DNA of 64,000 nucleotides. Origin: Acidovorax sp. RAC01. Its GTDB lineage: Bacteria > Pseudomonadota > Gammaproteobacteria > Burkholderiales > Burkholderiaceae_C. The translations under genes were made by a program, and so were the position numbers. Below, in pieces: positions 26,864-36,392 of the stretch (position 1 is its first letter; each line of letters starts with the position of its first letter). The notes below the pieces were generated by a model. It was given only the letters and a program-made list of their open reading frames with translations. It made no database searches and was not told the origin of the DNA. Location of the stretch: assembly GCF_001714725.1 (NCBI RefSeq), contig NZ_CP016447.1, forward strand, positions 186,001 to 250,000, written 5' to 3'.

Positions 26864-27181
26864 ATGCTCTTTTCAGAACGACTCAAGCAGCTCCCATCCG
26901 CCAGCCACCTTGCCGCCCTGCACCTGCTGGGCGCTGATGGCCAGGTGCTGGCCACCATCGAGAACAAGCCCGGCCAGACGGGCTCGATGGTGGTGTATGC
27001 CGCACTGGCTGCGCTGTACGGCGGGCGCATCACGCCGCAGGCCGCCACGCTGGGCCTGGAGTGGTATGCCGAGCATGTGGCCGATGCGCAGGCCCACCCG
27101 GGCAAGCACCCCAACATCGACCGCCTGCTGGCCTGGGCGCAGGGCAGCGAGAGCTTTGCGGTGCAGGCCGTGGCGGCCTGA
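26864..27181 (+). CDS. Conserved hypothetical protein
   Basis: 105 aa, not recognised. MLFSERLKQLPSASHLAALH, then a short beta hairpin (LGADGQVLATIENKPG) and a helical C-terminal half (GLEWYAEHVADAQAHPGKHP). Soluble, core codon use. ATG 26864 is chosen; an upstream in-frame ATG at 26813 would lie within the dispersed repeat. A stand-alone gene. Confidence 0.6.
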   Translation: MLFSERLKQLPSASHLAALHLLGADGQVLATIENKPGQTGSMVVYAALAALYGGRITPQAATLGLEWYAEHVADAQAHPGKHPNIDRLLAWAQGSESFAVQAVAA

Positions 27182-27380
27182 CGCCCTGGCGGGCCACGCA
27201 CGGGGCTGGTCAGCCCGCGCGGCACGCTCGGTAACAACATTGCGTTGCGCACACCCCGGGCCGCCGCATATCGTGGCAACCCCGCACACGGCCGGGTTGC
27301 CCCACCGGCGCAAACCGGCCGTGATCACATCGGCACCACCTGCCACGCCAGAGCGCGCGGCAACCCGTAAAGGCACCCGC

Positions 27381-27842
27381 ATGACCAGCACCGCATCCAC
27401 CCCCGGCACCGTCACCCTGCACCGCGTGCTGCGCGCGCCGCCCGAGCGCGTGTACCGCGCCTTTCTCGACCCCGACGCCATGGCCAAGTGGCTGCCGCCG
27501 CACGGTTTTACGGGCCGCGTGATCAGCATGGATGCACGCGTGGGCGGCAGCTACCGAATGCAGTTCACCAACCTGGGCACAGGCGGCACCCATGTGTTTG
27601 GCGGCACGTATGTAGAGCTGGTGCCCGGCGAGCGCATCGTCAACACCGACCGGTTTGACGACCCCAACCTGCCCGGCGAGATGCGCAACACCGTCACACT
27701 CGAGGCCGTGTCCGTGGGTACAGAACTCACGGTGGTGCAGACCGGCATTCCAGCCGTGATCCCCACCGAGGCATGCTATCTGGGCTGGCAGGAGTCGCTG
27801 CAACTGCTGGCGCTGCTGGTGGAGCCAGACATTCCGGGCTGA
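27381..27842 (+). CDS. SRPBCC / AHSA1-type START-like domain protein
   Basis: 153 aa. HRVLRAPPERVYRAFLDPDA, MAKWLPPHGFTGRV and DARVGGSYRMQF are the typical features of the Aha1/SRPBCC family, small hydrophobic-ligand-binding cups. A single START-like domain fills the protein; no enzyme motif is present, so the ligand is unknown. Start ATG 27381 with AAAGGC upstream. Confidence 0.85.
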   Translation: MTSTASTPGTVTLHRVLRAPPERVYRAFLDPDAMAKWLPPHGFTGRVISMDARVGGSYRMQFTNLGTGGTHVFGGTYVELVPGERIVNTDRFDDPNLPGEMRNTVTLEAVSVGTELTVVQTGIPAVIPTEACYLGWQESLQLLALLVEPDIPG

Positions 27843-28023
27843 CGCGCGCCGGTGGCGTACGTGCCCCCACCGCAGTGCATTTGCCCGAGGCGGGACTCAC
27901 AGGCCCAGCTTTGGCGCAATGGCACCCGGGCATCGCGCATGCCCCGCGCATGCCCCGCGCATCACCGTCACGCCACTGGGTTACCCTGCGCGTCCTGATT
28001 GAAACGAACCAAGGAATCACCGC

Positions 28024-28275
28024 ATGAAGACACTCACCATCACCATCCAGCTGCAAATGACGGTGCCCGACGCCTGGGAAGTGCAGGAAACCTCCGAAGG
28101 CACGCCAGTGATCCGCATGGGCGAAGGCAAGTTCCTGGACATGGCCGTGGAACCGCTGTTTGCCGCCGACCCCGAAGACATGTGGAGCAGCACCGATGAC
28201 GAAGCCGCACTCGACGAGATCATGGAGATGGTCGAGAGCGAGGAAGTGACGTACGAACTCTCGCCACAGGAGTGA
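28024..28275 (+). CDS. Small acidic hypothetical protein
   Basis: 83 aa and strongly acidic, particularly the C-terminal half (DDEAALDEIMEMVESEEVTY). AAGGA 8 nt before ATG 28024 supports translation. The N-terminal part (MKTLTITIQLQMTVPDAWEV) is beta-like. Function unknown. Confidence 0.65.
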   Translation: MKTLTITIQLQMTVPDAWEVQETSEGTPVIRMGEGKFLDMAVEPLFAADPEDMWSSTDDEAALDEIMEMVESEEVTYELSPQE

Positions 28276-28313
28276 CGCCAGCCGGGGGGTGCGCCCCCTT
28301 CCACCGGCACCAA

Positions 28314-28360
28314 TTGCTATTTTATTGATAGCTAATAGCCCCCCTGTTTACAAGCGCTGG
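28314..28360 (+). repeat. Dispersed palindromic element, intergenic copy
   Basis: TTGCTATTTTATTGATAGC, then TAATAGCCCCCCTGTTTAC and AAGCGCTGG. It lies between the acidic protein gene and the end of the convergent phospholipase-D gene, where it could aid transcription termination. Confidence 0.7.
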
Positions 28361-28373
28361 AGGCGCTTTTGGC

Positions 28374-29669
28374 TCAAAGTTGCGAGCGCAGCAGGCCTGA
28401 CAGGTGCTCGGCCAGCTTCTCCCTCCACAGGCGGTACAGCCAGGCCTCGTAGGTCACGCGCTCCGACCGCTTCATGTCCGCCTCGAACACCTGGGTCTGC
28501 CGCCTGGCAAACGCCGCGTCGTACACGTTGAGGTTGGCCTCGTCATTCAGCCGGAACGAGCGGTTGTCGAAATTGGTGGAACCCACCGAGACCAGCAGGT
28601 CGTCCACGATCAGCACCTTGCAGTGGTACATGGTGTGGCGGTATTCGTAAATCTCGGCGCCCGCCTGCAGCAGCGGGCCCCAGGTGCCGCGCGATGCGGC
28701 CTTCACGGTTTCGGTGTCGGTGTGTTCGCCGGGCGTGATGATGCGCAGGCGCACGCCGCGGCCCAGTGCGTCCATCAGCAGCTTCAGCGTGAGGTCGTCG
28801 GGCACAAAGTACGCGGCCGACAGGTCGATGCTGCGCTCGGCCGCGGTGGTGGCCAGGTGGTACATCAGCTGCATGCTCTCGCTGCCGCTCGATGGCGAGC
28901 TGGAGAACATCTGCGCTTTTTGCGTGCCCACGGGCGGGGTTTGCGCCAGCGGCGGAAAGTACAGGTCGCCATGCAGCACCTTGCCGGTGACCTTGAGCCA
29001 GTTGTCCAGAAATGTGGCCTGCATCTGCGCCACCACGGGGCCGCGCACCAGGTAGTGCGAGTCGCGCCAGTGGTCGGGGTCCTGGGCGTTGCCCGTCCAC
29101 TCGGGCGCAATGCCCACGCCGCCGGTAAAGCCCACCTGCCCGTCCACCACCAGCAGCTTGCGGTGGGTGCGGTTGTTGAGCCGCGCCAGGTTGTACCAGT
29201 GGGGTTTGTGGAACTTTTCGATCTGCACGCCCGATGCGCGCATCTCGTTGAGGTAGCTGTCTTCCATCTTGGCGGTGCCCACCCAGTCCAGCAGCACATG
29301 CACCTTCACACCGGCCCGGGCGCGCTCGCTCAGCGCATCGGAAAAGGCCTTGCCGATGTCGCCCGACCAGTAGATGTACGTCTCAAACGTGATGGTCTTT
29401 TGTGCCGCCTTGATGGCCGCCAGCATGGGCGGAAAGATCTGGTCGCCGTTGAGCAGCTCGGTCACCGCGTTACCATCGACCAGCGCCGGGCCGAGCAGGC
29501 TGCCCAGCGCGCGCTGGAACTGGGGGTCTGATGTGGCGTACAGCCGCGGCAACTGCTGTTGCACCTTCTTTTCGCCCGCCGTGAAGTTGAGAGCCACCAG
29601 CCCCAGCACCACGGTGGCTACAACGGACAAGGCAACGATGAACCAGCGCGAGCGGCCGAGTTTTGGCAT
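28374..29669 (-). CDS. Phospholipase D-family enzyme (cardiolipin synthase type)
   Basis: 431 aa. One N-terminal membrane segment (WFIVALSVVATVVLGLVALN) anchors two PLD domains. The two HKD motifs are THRKLLVVDG and MYHCKVLIVDD, each followed by a Gly/Asn-Asp segment (GSTNFDNRSFRLNDE). Such enzymes join two phosphatidylglycerol molecules or transfer phosphatidyl groups to make cardiolipin. The single membrane segment differs from ClsA (two) and ClsB (none), so the substrate is not certain. Start ATG 29669; the frame is open upstream. Confidence 0.88.
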   Translation of the reverse strand: MPKLGRSRWFIVALSVVATVVLGLVALNFTAGEKKVQQQLPRLYATSDPQFQRALGSLLGPALVDGNAVTELLNGDQIFPPMLAAIKAAQKTITFETYIYWSGDIGKAFSDALSERARAGVKVHVLLDWVGTAKMEDSYLNEMRASGVQIEKFHKPHWYNLARLNNRTHRKLLVVDGQVGFTGGVGIAPEWTGNAQDPDHWRDSHYLVRGPVVAQMQATFLDNWLKVTGKVLHGDLYFPPLAQTPPVGTQKAQMFSSSPSSGSESMQLMYHLATTAAERSIDLSAAYFVPDDLTLKLLMDALGRGVRLRIITPGEHTDTETVKAASRGTWGPLLQAGAEIYEYRHTMYHCKVLIVDDLLVSVGSTNFDNRSFRLNDEANLNVYDAAFARRQTQVFEADMKRSERVTYEAWLYRLWREKLAEHLSGLLRSQL

Positions 29670-29923
29670 GGCGCGATTGTGGTGGGCTGCATGGGGGCGC
29701 CATGTAGGCAAACGCCGCCACTGTGGAGGGCAGGCGCAGGCGCCCGGGCGGCGCGCCGCAATGCGCTGCGGGCTTGCAGAGTGCAGCGCACGGCCGACAC
29801 ACGCGGTGGCCGCTGGGGGGCGTTGCGTGCGCGAGTCGCAAGGTACATTCGTGGCCCCAGCGCCGCGGCCACCATGCAGCGGGCGCGCACTCCCTTTCGC
29901 AAGCCCTTGCCAGTCACTGCACG

Positions 29924-30898
29924 ATGCCCACCCTGCCCTTTGCACCGCCACCAGCTTCTTCCTTCGCACCGCGCGCCAACGCCGCGCGCGTGCGTGGCCC
30001 GGCCGCCGTGTCGCGGCGCGCGGCGCTTGCGGCAGCGGGTGCGTGGCTGGCACTGCCCGGCACAACCTGGGCAGCCAGGGCTGCGGCGGCAGCGCCCTCT
30101 GCCGCCCCCGGCGTGTGGCCGCAGGCGCTGCAGGTGCCGGGCGGTGTGGCCCGGCTATCGCTCGGCCCGGCAGCCATGCGGCCTGTGGTGCAGGTGCGCC
30201 AGGGCGATGCCGATGTGCCGGTGCTGGTGACGGGCGACGCGATCGAGTGGACAGCCGTGGTGGGCATTGCGCTGGCTGCCGCGCCGGGCGATGCGCAGGT
30301 CACCGTGCAGCCCGCTGCAGCGGGTGGGGCGGCGCGCACGGTGCCCTTCAGCATTGCACCCAAGCGCTATGCCGAGCAGCAGCTCAAGGTGTCGCCGCGC
30401 ACGGTGGACCTCTCGCCCGAAGACCAGGCGCGCTACGAGCGCGAGCGCGACCACCAGGCCGTGGTGATGGCCACCTTCAGTGAGCAGCCTGCGGGCGTGG
30501 CGCTGCCATCGCTGCAGATGCGCGTGCCGGTGCCCGGGCGGCGCTCCAGCTCGTTCGGGCTGCGCCGTGTGTTCAACGGGCAGCCGCGCAATCCGCACAG
30601 CGGCATGGACATTGCAGCCGCCACCGGCACGCCCGTGGTGGCCCCGCTACCCGCGCGCGTGATCGATGTGGGCGACTACTTCTTTAACGGCGGCACGGTG
30701 TGGCTCGACCATGGTCAGGGCCTGCTGAGCATGTACTGCCACCTGAGCCGCATGGACGTGCAGGTGGGCGATGTGCTCCAGGCGGGCGACGCGTTCTGCA
30801 AGGTGGGCGCCACCGGCCGCGTGACCGGCCCGCACCTGCACTGGGGCGTGATGCTCAACCGCACCATGGTCGACCCGGCGCTGTTTGTGCCCGCCTGA
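29924..30898 (+). CDS. M23-family peptidoglycan endopeptidase (LytM domain)
   Basis: 324 aa. The N-terminus has SRRAALAAAGAWLALPGTTW, a twin-arginine-like signal peptide, so Tat export is plausible. The C-terminal LytM domain carries HSGMDIAAATGTPVVAP (zinc His/Asp) and GPHLHWGVMLN (H-x-H), with the usual MYCHLSRMDV in between. Both zinc motifs are complete, so an active endopeptidase is expected rather than an EnvC-like activator. It is divergent from the phospholipase-D gene, about 250 bp apart. Confidence 0.9.
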   Translation: MPTLPFAPPPASSFAPRANAARVRGPAAVSRRAALAAAGAWLALPGTTWAARAAAAAPSAAPGVWPQALQVPGGVARLSLGPAAMRPVVQVRQGDADVPVLVTGDAIEWTAVVGIALAAAPGDAQVTVQPAAAGGAARTVPFSIAPKRYAEQQLKVSPRTVDLSPEDQARYERERDHQAVVMATFSEQPAGVALPSLQMRVPVPGRRSSSFGLRRVFNGQPRNPHSGMDIAAATGTPVVAPLPARVIDVGDYFFNGGTVWLDHGQGLLSMYCHLSRMDVQVGDVLQAGDAFCKVGATGRVTGPHLHWGVMLNRTMVDPALFVPA

Positions 30899-31042
30899 CT
30901 GCCGTGATGGCGTTGAACGCGATGGCGGCAACAGGGACGGCTTCACAGGCACATCCCGCGCAGACCCTGTTACTATGATTTTCAGAGCAATAAATACAAT
31001 ACCAACAAGCCGCAGCAGCCTTTTTTACCCTGAATTATTTCC

Positions 31043-31579
31043 ATGACGCCCCGCCTGATCCGATTCAACAAGCCCTACGGTGTGCTCAGCCAGTTCACAC
31101 CCGAGGGCAAGTGGCAGGGCCTCAAGGACTACATCGACCTGCCCGGTGTGTACGTGGCCGGCCGGCTGGACGCTGACAGCGAAGGCCTGCTGCTGCTGAC
31201 CAGCGACGGCAAGGAGCAAGCCCGGATTGCCGACCCGCGCTTCAAGATGGAGAAAACCTACTGGGTGCAGGTCGAAGGCGTGCCGGGCGATGCCGCGCTG
31301 GCCGCACTGCGCAGCGGCGTGCTGCTGAACGACGGCCCCACCCTGCCCGCCCGGGCACGCCTGCTGGACCCAGCGCCCGCCGTGTGGCCACGCAACCCGC
31401 CCATCCGCGAGCGCAAGTCCATCCCTACGGCGTGGATCGAACTTGTCATCCGCGAAGGCCGCAACCGCCAGGTGCGGCGCATGACGGCTGCGGTGGGGTA
31501 CCCCACGCTGCGGCTGGTGCGCGCGGCCATCGGACCGTACACACTCGACGGCCTGGCGCCCGGCCACTGGGCCGCGTGA
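31043..31579 (+). CDS. rluE: 23S rRNA pseudouridine synthase RluE-like
   Basis: 178 aa member of the RsuA/RluE family, which makes a pseudouridine in 23S rRNA (U2457 in E. coli numbering). The catalytic motif [17 protein letters not shown] contains the essential Asp; [16 protein letters not shown] and the initial [12 protein letters not shown] are typical. There is no S4 domain, which fits RluE. A stand-alone gene, start ATG 31043. Confidence 0.9.
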   Translation: MTPRLIRFNKPYGVLSQFTPEGKWQGLKDYIDLPGVYVAGRLDADSEGLLLLTSDGKEQARIADPRFKMEKTYWVQVEGVPGDAALAALRSGVLLNDGPTLPARARLLDPAPAVWPRNPPIRERKSIPTAWIELVIREGRNRQVRRMTAAVGYPTLRLVRAAIGPYTLDGLAPGHWAA

Positions 31580-31709
31580 CGGACCGGGTCCGCAAGCGCA
31601 AGCCGCGCCCTCACGGTGGCGGCATGGCTGCCTGCCCTGCTGCCACCACGGTGTCAGCAGGGGGTGCGTACAGTGCGCCGCTTCCCCAGCACCCAAGGCG
31701 CACCGGCCC

Positions 31710-32261
31710 ATGACCACCCAGTTCTACGGCGCATCCAGCCTCGACGGCTTCCTGGCCACACCCGACCACGACCTCGGCTGGCTGCTGCAGTTCGGAGACA
31801 TCGAAGGCTCCAGCTACCCTGCCTTCATCCGCGATGTGGGCGCGCTGGCCATGGGCTCGCACACCTACGACTGGATGCTGAAACACGCCATCGACGCCGG
31901 GCAGCCCTGGCCCTACACCGCGCCGACATGGGTGTTCAGCACACGCACCCTGCGCGCTGTGGAAGGCGCCGATGTGCGCTTTGTGCGCGGTGATGTGCAG
32001 ACTGTGCATGCGACCATGCTGCAGGCCGCCGCGGGCCGTAATGTGTGGATTGTGGGCGGGGGCGAGCTGGTGGCGCAGTTTCACGATGCCGGGCTGCTCG
32101 ATGAACTCATCGTGCAGATGGCACCGGTGACGCTGGGTAACGGCACACCGTTACTGCCGCGGCGCATCACGCAGCCGCCCTTGCGACTGAAGTCGGTCAC
32201 CATGCTGGGCCACGTGTTTGCCGAGATGCGCTACGACGTCCCGCACAAGGCTGACACCTGA
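31710..32261 (+). CDS. Dihydrofolate reductase-like (RibD C-terminal domain) family protein
   Basis: 183 aa. YGASSLDGFLATPDHDL at the start and GRNVWIVGGGELVAQFHDAG with LLDELIVQMAPVTLG are the NADPH-binding hallmarks of the RibD-C/DHFR superfamily. Stand-alone members of this kind are mostly of unknown substrate and need not take part in riboflavin or folate synthesis. Start ATG 31710. Confidence 0.85.
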   Translation: MTTQFYGASSLDGFLATPDHDLGWLLQFGDIEGSSYPAFIRDVGALAMGSHTYDWMLKHAIDAGQPWPYTAPTWVFSTRTLRAVEGADVRFVRGDVQTVHATMLQAAAGRNVWIVGGGELVAQFHDAGLLDELIVQMAPVTLGNGTPLLPRRITQPPLRLKSVTMLGHVFAEMRYDVPHKADT

Positions 32262-32323
32262 GGCGGGCAGCGGGTGAACCGCCTGCCCCATGGGCGAGCG
32301 CCTGGCGCGCCAGGCCTGCCCCG

Positions 32324-32965
32324 TCACTGGGCCTGATCGGCCTGCGCCTGGTCGATCACCAGGTAGCGTTTGACGAGGTCGAAGAAGTTCTCATAGAACG
32401 TGTCCTTGGTCACAGTGGCACTGCCCACCTTCACCAGCGAATCGCTGCTGGCCGAAAACGGCAACGACACCGACCCGATGGCGCCCACCCCCACGCTGGC
32501 CGAGTTGTTGGTCTTGCGCAGGGCGTAGGTGTCCTGCAGCGCCGTCACAAAGCCCAGGCTCACCTTGCCCTCGTTGGCCTCGGGCACGCACACCACGCGC
32601 ACGGTCATCTGCAGGTGCGATTCGGCATCGGGCTGAAAGCTCTTCTTGCCTTCGACCAGCTCGGCGCCCGAGGCCCCCACGATGTAGCCCTGGCTGAGCA
32701 GCGCGCGGCGGGCGGCCTCGCAGGTCTGGGTGGGGGTGGCATCGAACAGGCGCGAGAACGTGGTGGCGGAGTTGAAGTTCTCCTGCACGTCAAACGTGCG
32801 CGGCCCGCTGGTGGCCACGCAGCCCGAGAGCATCACCAGCGCAGCCCCCGCGAGGGTGGCCAGCGCGGCCAGCCTTGCGCAGGCCCGCCACCCCGTGGCG
32901 GCCGCCCACTGTGGCGCTGTGCAGGGGTGCGATGCAGATGGCGAAAGGCTGTGGCGGCGAATCAT
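32324..32965 (-). CDS. DUF2242 family lipoprotein
   Basis: 213 aa. After an Arg-rich N-terminus and a hydrophobic stretch comes the lipobox LSGC (Cys at about residue 49), so the protein is probably anchored in the outer or inner membrane. The rest (FDVQENFNSATTFSRLFDAT, CEAARRALLSQGYIV, VRVVCVP) matches DUF2242, found mainly in beta-proteobacteria and of unknown role. Start ATG 32965 is chosen; the long N-terminal part before the lipobox is unusual, and an internal start is possible. Confidence 0.8.
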   Translation of the reverse strand: MIRRHSLSPSASHPCTAPQWAAATGWRACARLAALATLAGAALVMLSGCVATSGPRTFDVQENFNSATTFSRLFDATPTQTCEAARRALLSQGYIVGASGAELVEGKKSFQPDAESHLQMTVRVVCVPEANEGKVSLGFVTALQDTYALRKTNNSASVGVGAIGSVSLPFSASSDSLVKVGSATVTKDTFYENFFDLVKRYLVIDQAQADQAQ

Positions 32966-33409
32966 CGGGTCCTTTGATCGGGCGGCAGACGGGGCAGCCA
33001 ATGGAACAAAACGGTGGCAAGGGTGCGTGGCACGGCGCGGTGTCCCTGTTCGGACTGCGGCAGGCTGAAACGGTTCCCGGCCATGCCATTCTAGGCAGCG
33101 CGAATGCCGTTGCGATGCGCCTGAGCGCCCTCGGGTGTGGATGTGTGTGCACGGTGTTGCGCGCGCGCCAGCCGGCGGCATGGGACGGCATTGGCATGCC
33201 CAAAGAATGCGCCAAACAGCCTGTGCGACGGCTAAACTGGGCGGCTTGCCACCGTGCACACAAGCCCTGCGAGCCACGTCCAGACGCTTATCCAGGCGCT
33301 TGTTCAGGCGCCTGAGGAGCGCCCCAAAACGCTTGCTTTCAACTGCTTGCATTCGCGCACCGGTGCCCTGCCCTGCTGCGTCTTCGCCTCCCGTTTCTTT
33401 TCCGTCTGA
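32966..33409. other. 444-bp intergenic region between divergent genes
   Basis: This stretch separates the DUF2242 lipoprotein gene (minus) from the nuclease gene (plus). It has no convincing reading frame, RNA gene or member of the dispersed repeat. The only structure seen is a run of near-direct repeats around 33288-33318 (ACGCTTATCCAGGCGCTTGT and CAGGCGCC). It should hold both promoters, but no strong -10/-35 pair is evident to me. Confidence 0.5.
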
Positions 33410-33850
33410 TTGCCCGTGCCACTGGCCTCTTTGCTCTGCCTCGTTGTTGCCATCCATGACGGCGACACCCTCACCGCCCGTTGTGGCAGCCCCGCCAGCT
33501 ACCAGCAGGTGCGGCTGCGCGTGGCCGCCATCGACGCGCCTGAATCGCGCCAGGCTTTCGGCCAGAAGTCGCGCCAGCACCTGGCGCAGCTGTGCTTTCG
33601 CCAGCAGGCCACGCTGCAGCCGGTGGAAAAAGACAAGTACGGCCGCACCGTGGCGCATGTGCGCTGCGGCGGCACCGACGTGGCCGCCGCCCAGGTGAGC
33701 GCGGGCATGGCCTGGGTGTACGTGCCCTATGCGACAGACCGCCCCGGCCTCACGGCGTTGCAGGACCGAGCCCGGGCGCAGCGCACAGGGCTGTGGTCAC
33801 AGCCGCGGCCGCTGGCGCCCTGGACCTACCGGCACAGGCACCTGCGGTAG
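33410..33850 (+). CDS. Thermonuclease-family (SNase) nuclease
   Basis: 146 aa. LVVAIHDGDTLTARC holds the metal-binding Asp residues of staphylococcal nuclease; RLRVAAIDAPE contains the catalytic Arg; EKDKYGRTVAHVRCGG and VSAGMAWVYVPYA complete the OB-fold signature. The short hydrophobic N-terminus (VPLASLLCLVVA) may act as a signal or anchor. No ATG is available: TTG 33410 or GTG 33416 must start it. Confidence 0.85.
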   Translation: MPVPLASLLCLVVAIHDGDTLTARCGSPASYQQVRLRVAAIDAPESRQAFGQKSRQHLAQLCFRQQATLQPVEKDKYGRTVAHVRCGGTDVAAAQVSAGMAWVYVPYATDRPGLTALQDRARAQRTGLWSQPRPLAPWTYRHRHLR

Positions 33851-34075
33851 GCCGCGGAATCAGCCAAACCCGACCCGACCCGACCCGGTCTGGCCTGGCC
33901 TGGCGCGGGCACGGGTGTGGCTGGAGCAATCCGTTGGCTCTCAGTCCTCTTGCAAAGCACCGTACTGCGCCGAACATGCGCCGCAGCCATGGCCACCGGC
34001 CGCGCCACGCGGCAAACGCACTTGCAGGCAAGCCGGTAGCATTGCCTGCAAACACATGCCCCGTTCGCGGTGCCA

Positions 34076-35425
34076 ATGCCCGTGCCGTTTTCCACTGCCC
34101 CGCGCCGCGCACCCTCATTGCCCATGCCTGCCCACCCGCCCTCTGCCCCCGCCGCTTCGGCCCCTTCCGAATCAGCCAGCGCCGCACCACCAGCCAGCGT
34201 TTACCGCCACACCGCGTTCCTGGCCTTTCTGGTCGCCCGCGTGGTGGCCGTGGTCGCTACCCAGGTGCAGGCCGTGGTGGTGGCCTGGCAGGTGTACGAC
34301 CTCACGCGCAACCCGCTGTCGCTGGCGTATGTGGGCCTGGCGCAGTTTCTGCCCATGCTGTGCCTGCTGCTGCCTGCGGGCGACCTGATCGACCGCTTTG
34401 ACCGCCGCCGCATCCTGGGCATGGCGTGGTCGGTGGGGGCCGTGTGCAGCGCGCTGCTGTGGTGGCTCACGGGGCATGGCAGCAGCGGGGTGGCGGGTAT
34501 CTACGCGGTGCTGGTGCTGTATGGCTGCGCCCGCGCGTTCTCGGGCCCGGCCATGCAGAGCCTGCTGCCGCAGATCGTGCCGCGCGCGCAGCTGGCGCAG
34601 GCCATTGCCGCCAACAGCATGCTGATGCGCGTGGCCAGCATCGGCGGGCCGCTGCTGGGCGGGCTGCTGTATGCGCTGGGCGGCGGCGAGCTGACCTACG
34701 CCGTGTGCTGCACCTGCTTTGTGCTGGGGGCGTTGCTGCTGCTGCGCGTGGTGGTGGCCCATGCGGGCACGCGGGCGCCTGCGCAGGGCACCATGTTCGA
34801 GCGGTTTGGCGCGGGCATTGCGTTCATCCGTTCGCGGCCCATCATCCTGGGCACGATTTCGCTCGATCTGTTTGCCGTGCTGCTGGGCGGGGTGGTGGCG
34901 CTGCTGCCCATCTATGCACAAGAGGTGCTGCATGTGGGCCCGGCGGGCCTGGGCGCACTGCGCAGCGCCATGGCGGTGGGCGAGGTGGGGGCCGGGCTGT
35001 ACCTGAGCATGCGGCCCTTCAACCGGCAGGTGGGCCGCACCATGTTCGTCGCGGTGGCCCTCTTCGGCATGGCCAACCTGGTGTTTGCGCTGTCTACCGC
35101 GTTCTGGCTGTCGTTTGCAGCGCTGATGGTGGCGGGCGCGGCCGACATGGTGAGCGTGTACATCCGCGGTGCGCTGGTGCAGTTTTCCACACCGGATGAC
35201 ATGCGCGGCCGCGTGAACGCGGTCAACATGCTGTTCATCGGCTCATCGAACGAGCTGGGGGAGTTCCGCGCAGGCACCAGCGCGGCGTGGCTGGGTGCGG
35301 TGCCCGCTGCGGTGGCGGGCGGCCTGTGCACGCTGGCGGTGGTGGGCGGGTGGATGGCGGCCTTTCGGCCGCTGCTGCAGGTGGACCGGTTCGAAGAGGC
35401 CGCGCCTCCTTCTGGGCGAAACTGA
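34076..35425 (+). CDS. MFS transporter (EntS / MFS_3-like)
   Basis: About 449 aa. After a Pro/Ala/Ser-rich leader come 11-12 hydrophobic segments. The loop GDLIDRFDRRRILGMAW is the MFS motif A between TM2 and TM3, and QSLLPQIVPRAQLAQAIAAN is typical of the EntS/MFS_3 group of exporters. Substrate unknown. Possible starts are GTG 34070, ATG 34076 and ATG 34124; the non-conserved leader leaves the choice open. Confidence 0.85.
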   Translation: MPVPFSTAPRRAPSLPMPAHPPSAPAASAPSESASAAPPASVYRHTAFLAFLVARVVAVVATQVQAVVVAWQVYDLTRNPLSLAYVGLAQFLPMLCLLLPAGDLIDRFDRRRILGMAWSVGAVCSALLWWLTGHGSSGVAGIYAVLVLYGCARAFSGPAMQSLLPQIVPRAQLAQAIAANSMLMRVASIGGPLLGGLLYALGGGELTYAVCCTCFVLGALLLLRVVVAHAGTRAPAQGTMFERFGAGIAFIRSRPIILGTISLDLFAVLLGGVVALLPIYAQEVLHVGPAGLGALRSAMAVGEVGAGLYLSMRPFNRQVGRTMFVAVALFGMANLVFALSTAFWLSFAALMVAGAADMVSVYIRGALVQFSTPDDMRGRVNAVNMLFIGSSNELGEFRAGTSAAWLGAVPAAVAGGLCTLAVVGGWMAAFRPLLQVDRFEEAAPPSGRN

Positions 35426-35428
35426 GCC

Positions 35429-36343
35429 TCAGGCGTTGAAGGTGCCGCTGAGCAGCTCGGCCAGCCGCTCCACCTTCATCTTGAAGCCGCAGGCCTGTGC
35501 GTGGCCGCCGCCGCCCATGCTTTCAGCCAGGGCGATGCAGTCGAAGTTGCGCTGGGCGCGCAGGCCCACCTTCACGCCCTTGGCGCCTGCGCTCCACATC
35601 AGCGCAAAGGTGCCGGTCTTGGCCGACAGGATGTCGCCCACCAGGCTGTGGAACATGCCGGGTGCGTTGACCATCAGCCCCGCGATGCCGTTGAACACCA
35701 GGGGCTGCGCGCCCTCGGCGATGTCGTTGGCGAGCTTGCGGTACTTTTCGTCCATGGCCGCGCCGCGTGCCATGAACTGCTCCATCTGCGCGGGCGTGAA
35801 GCCGGCAATCTCGCGCCAGCGCTCAAACGTTTGTGGCTCCATGTCCAGCGCCGACAGGAAGCCTGCGCTCTCGGCAAATTCCCACTTCCAGATGTCGCGG
35901 TCTTCCACGTACTGCAAGAGCGGCGGCACGGGCGTGTGGGGCTGGAAGAACTCCCACGCCAGCCGCGCGCCCGACTTGTTCATGTCGAAGTGCACCACGC
36001 CGCAGCGGCAGGCAAAGCCGGTGAGCTTTTCGGCCGCGCTCTTGTGGTGGTCCAGCATCACCAGCTTGGCGGCGCGCTCGTCCAGCGCGGCCATGATCTC
36101 GTTGGCGAACGAAAAATCCAGGATGTACACCGCCCGGCCGCGCACGTCGGGCAGGTCGTCGATGCTGGCGATGTCGCCGTGGTCCAGGCCCAGGTACTGG
36201 GCGGTGTCACCGTAGAAAAGCCACGCGGCCAGCGCAGCGCCAAAGCCATCGGGGCAGCCGCGGCCGTGGTACAGGATGAGGGGCGCGGGGTCGTTCGTGT
36301 CGGGGGCAACCAGCAGTTGCAGGGGGAGAATGGTCTGTTTCAT
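35429..36343 (-). CDS. DHH-family phosphoesterase
   Basis: 304 aa. The DHH motif appears as LVMLDHHKSA; upstream YHGRGCPDGFGAALA and YILDFSF are further metal-binding motifs, and the C-terminal GGGGHAQACGFKMK is the DHHA1-type substrate-binding site. Family members cleave nanoRNA, cyclic dinucleotides or polyphosphate; which applies is unclear. Start ATG 36343. It is convergent with the MFS gene, with 3 bp between the stop codons. Confidence 0.88.
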   Translation of the reverse strand: MKQTILPLQLLVAPDTNDPAPLILYHGRGCPDGFGAALAAWLFYGDTAQYLGLDHGDIASIDDLPDVRGRAVYILDFSFANEIMAALDERAAKLVMLDHHKSAAEKLTGFACRCGVVHFDMNKSGARLAWEFFQPHTPVPPLLQYVEDRDIWKWEFAESAGFLSALDMEPQTFERWREIAGFTPAQMEQFMARGAAMDEKYRKLANDIAEGAQPLVFNGIAGLMVNAPGMFHSLVGDILSAKTGTFALMWSAGAKGVKVGLRAQRNFDCIALAESMGGGGHAQACGFKMKVERLAELLSGTFNA

Positions 36344-36392
36344 GCCCCCCGATTGTCGCGCCATGGCGTGGCAGGCGCTTGCGCGCGGGCTT

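Noticed and set aside
31580..31709. Small coding frame between rluE and the DHFR-like gene
   Set aside because: No ribosome binding site or conserved sequence; it is ordinary spacer.
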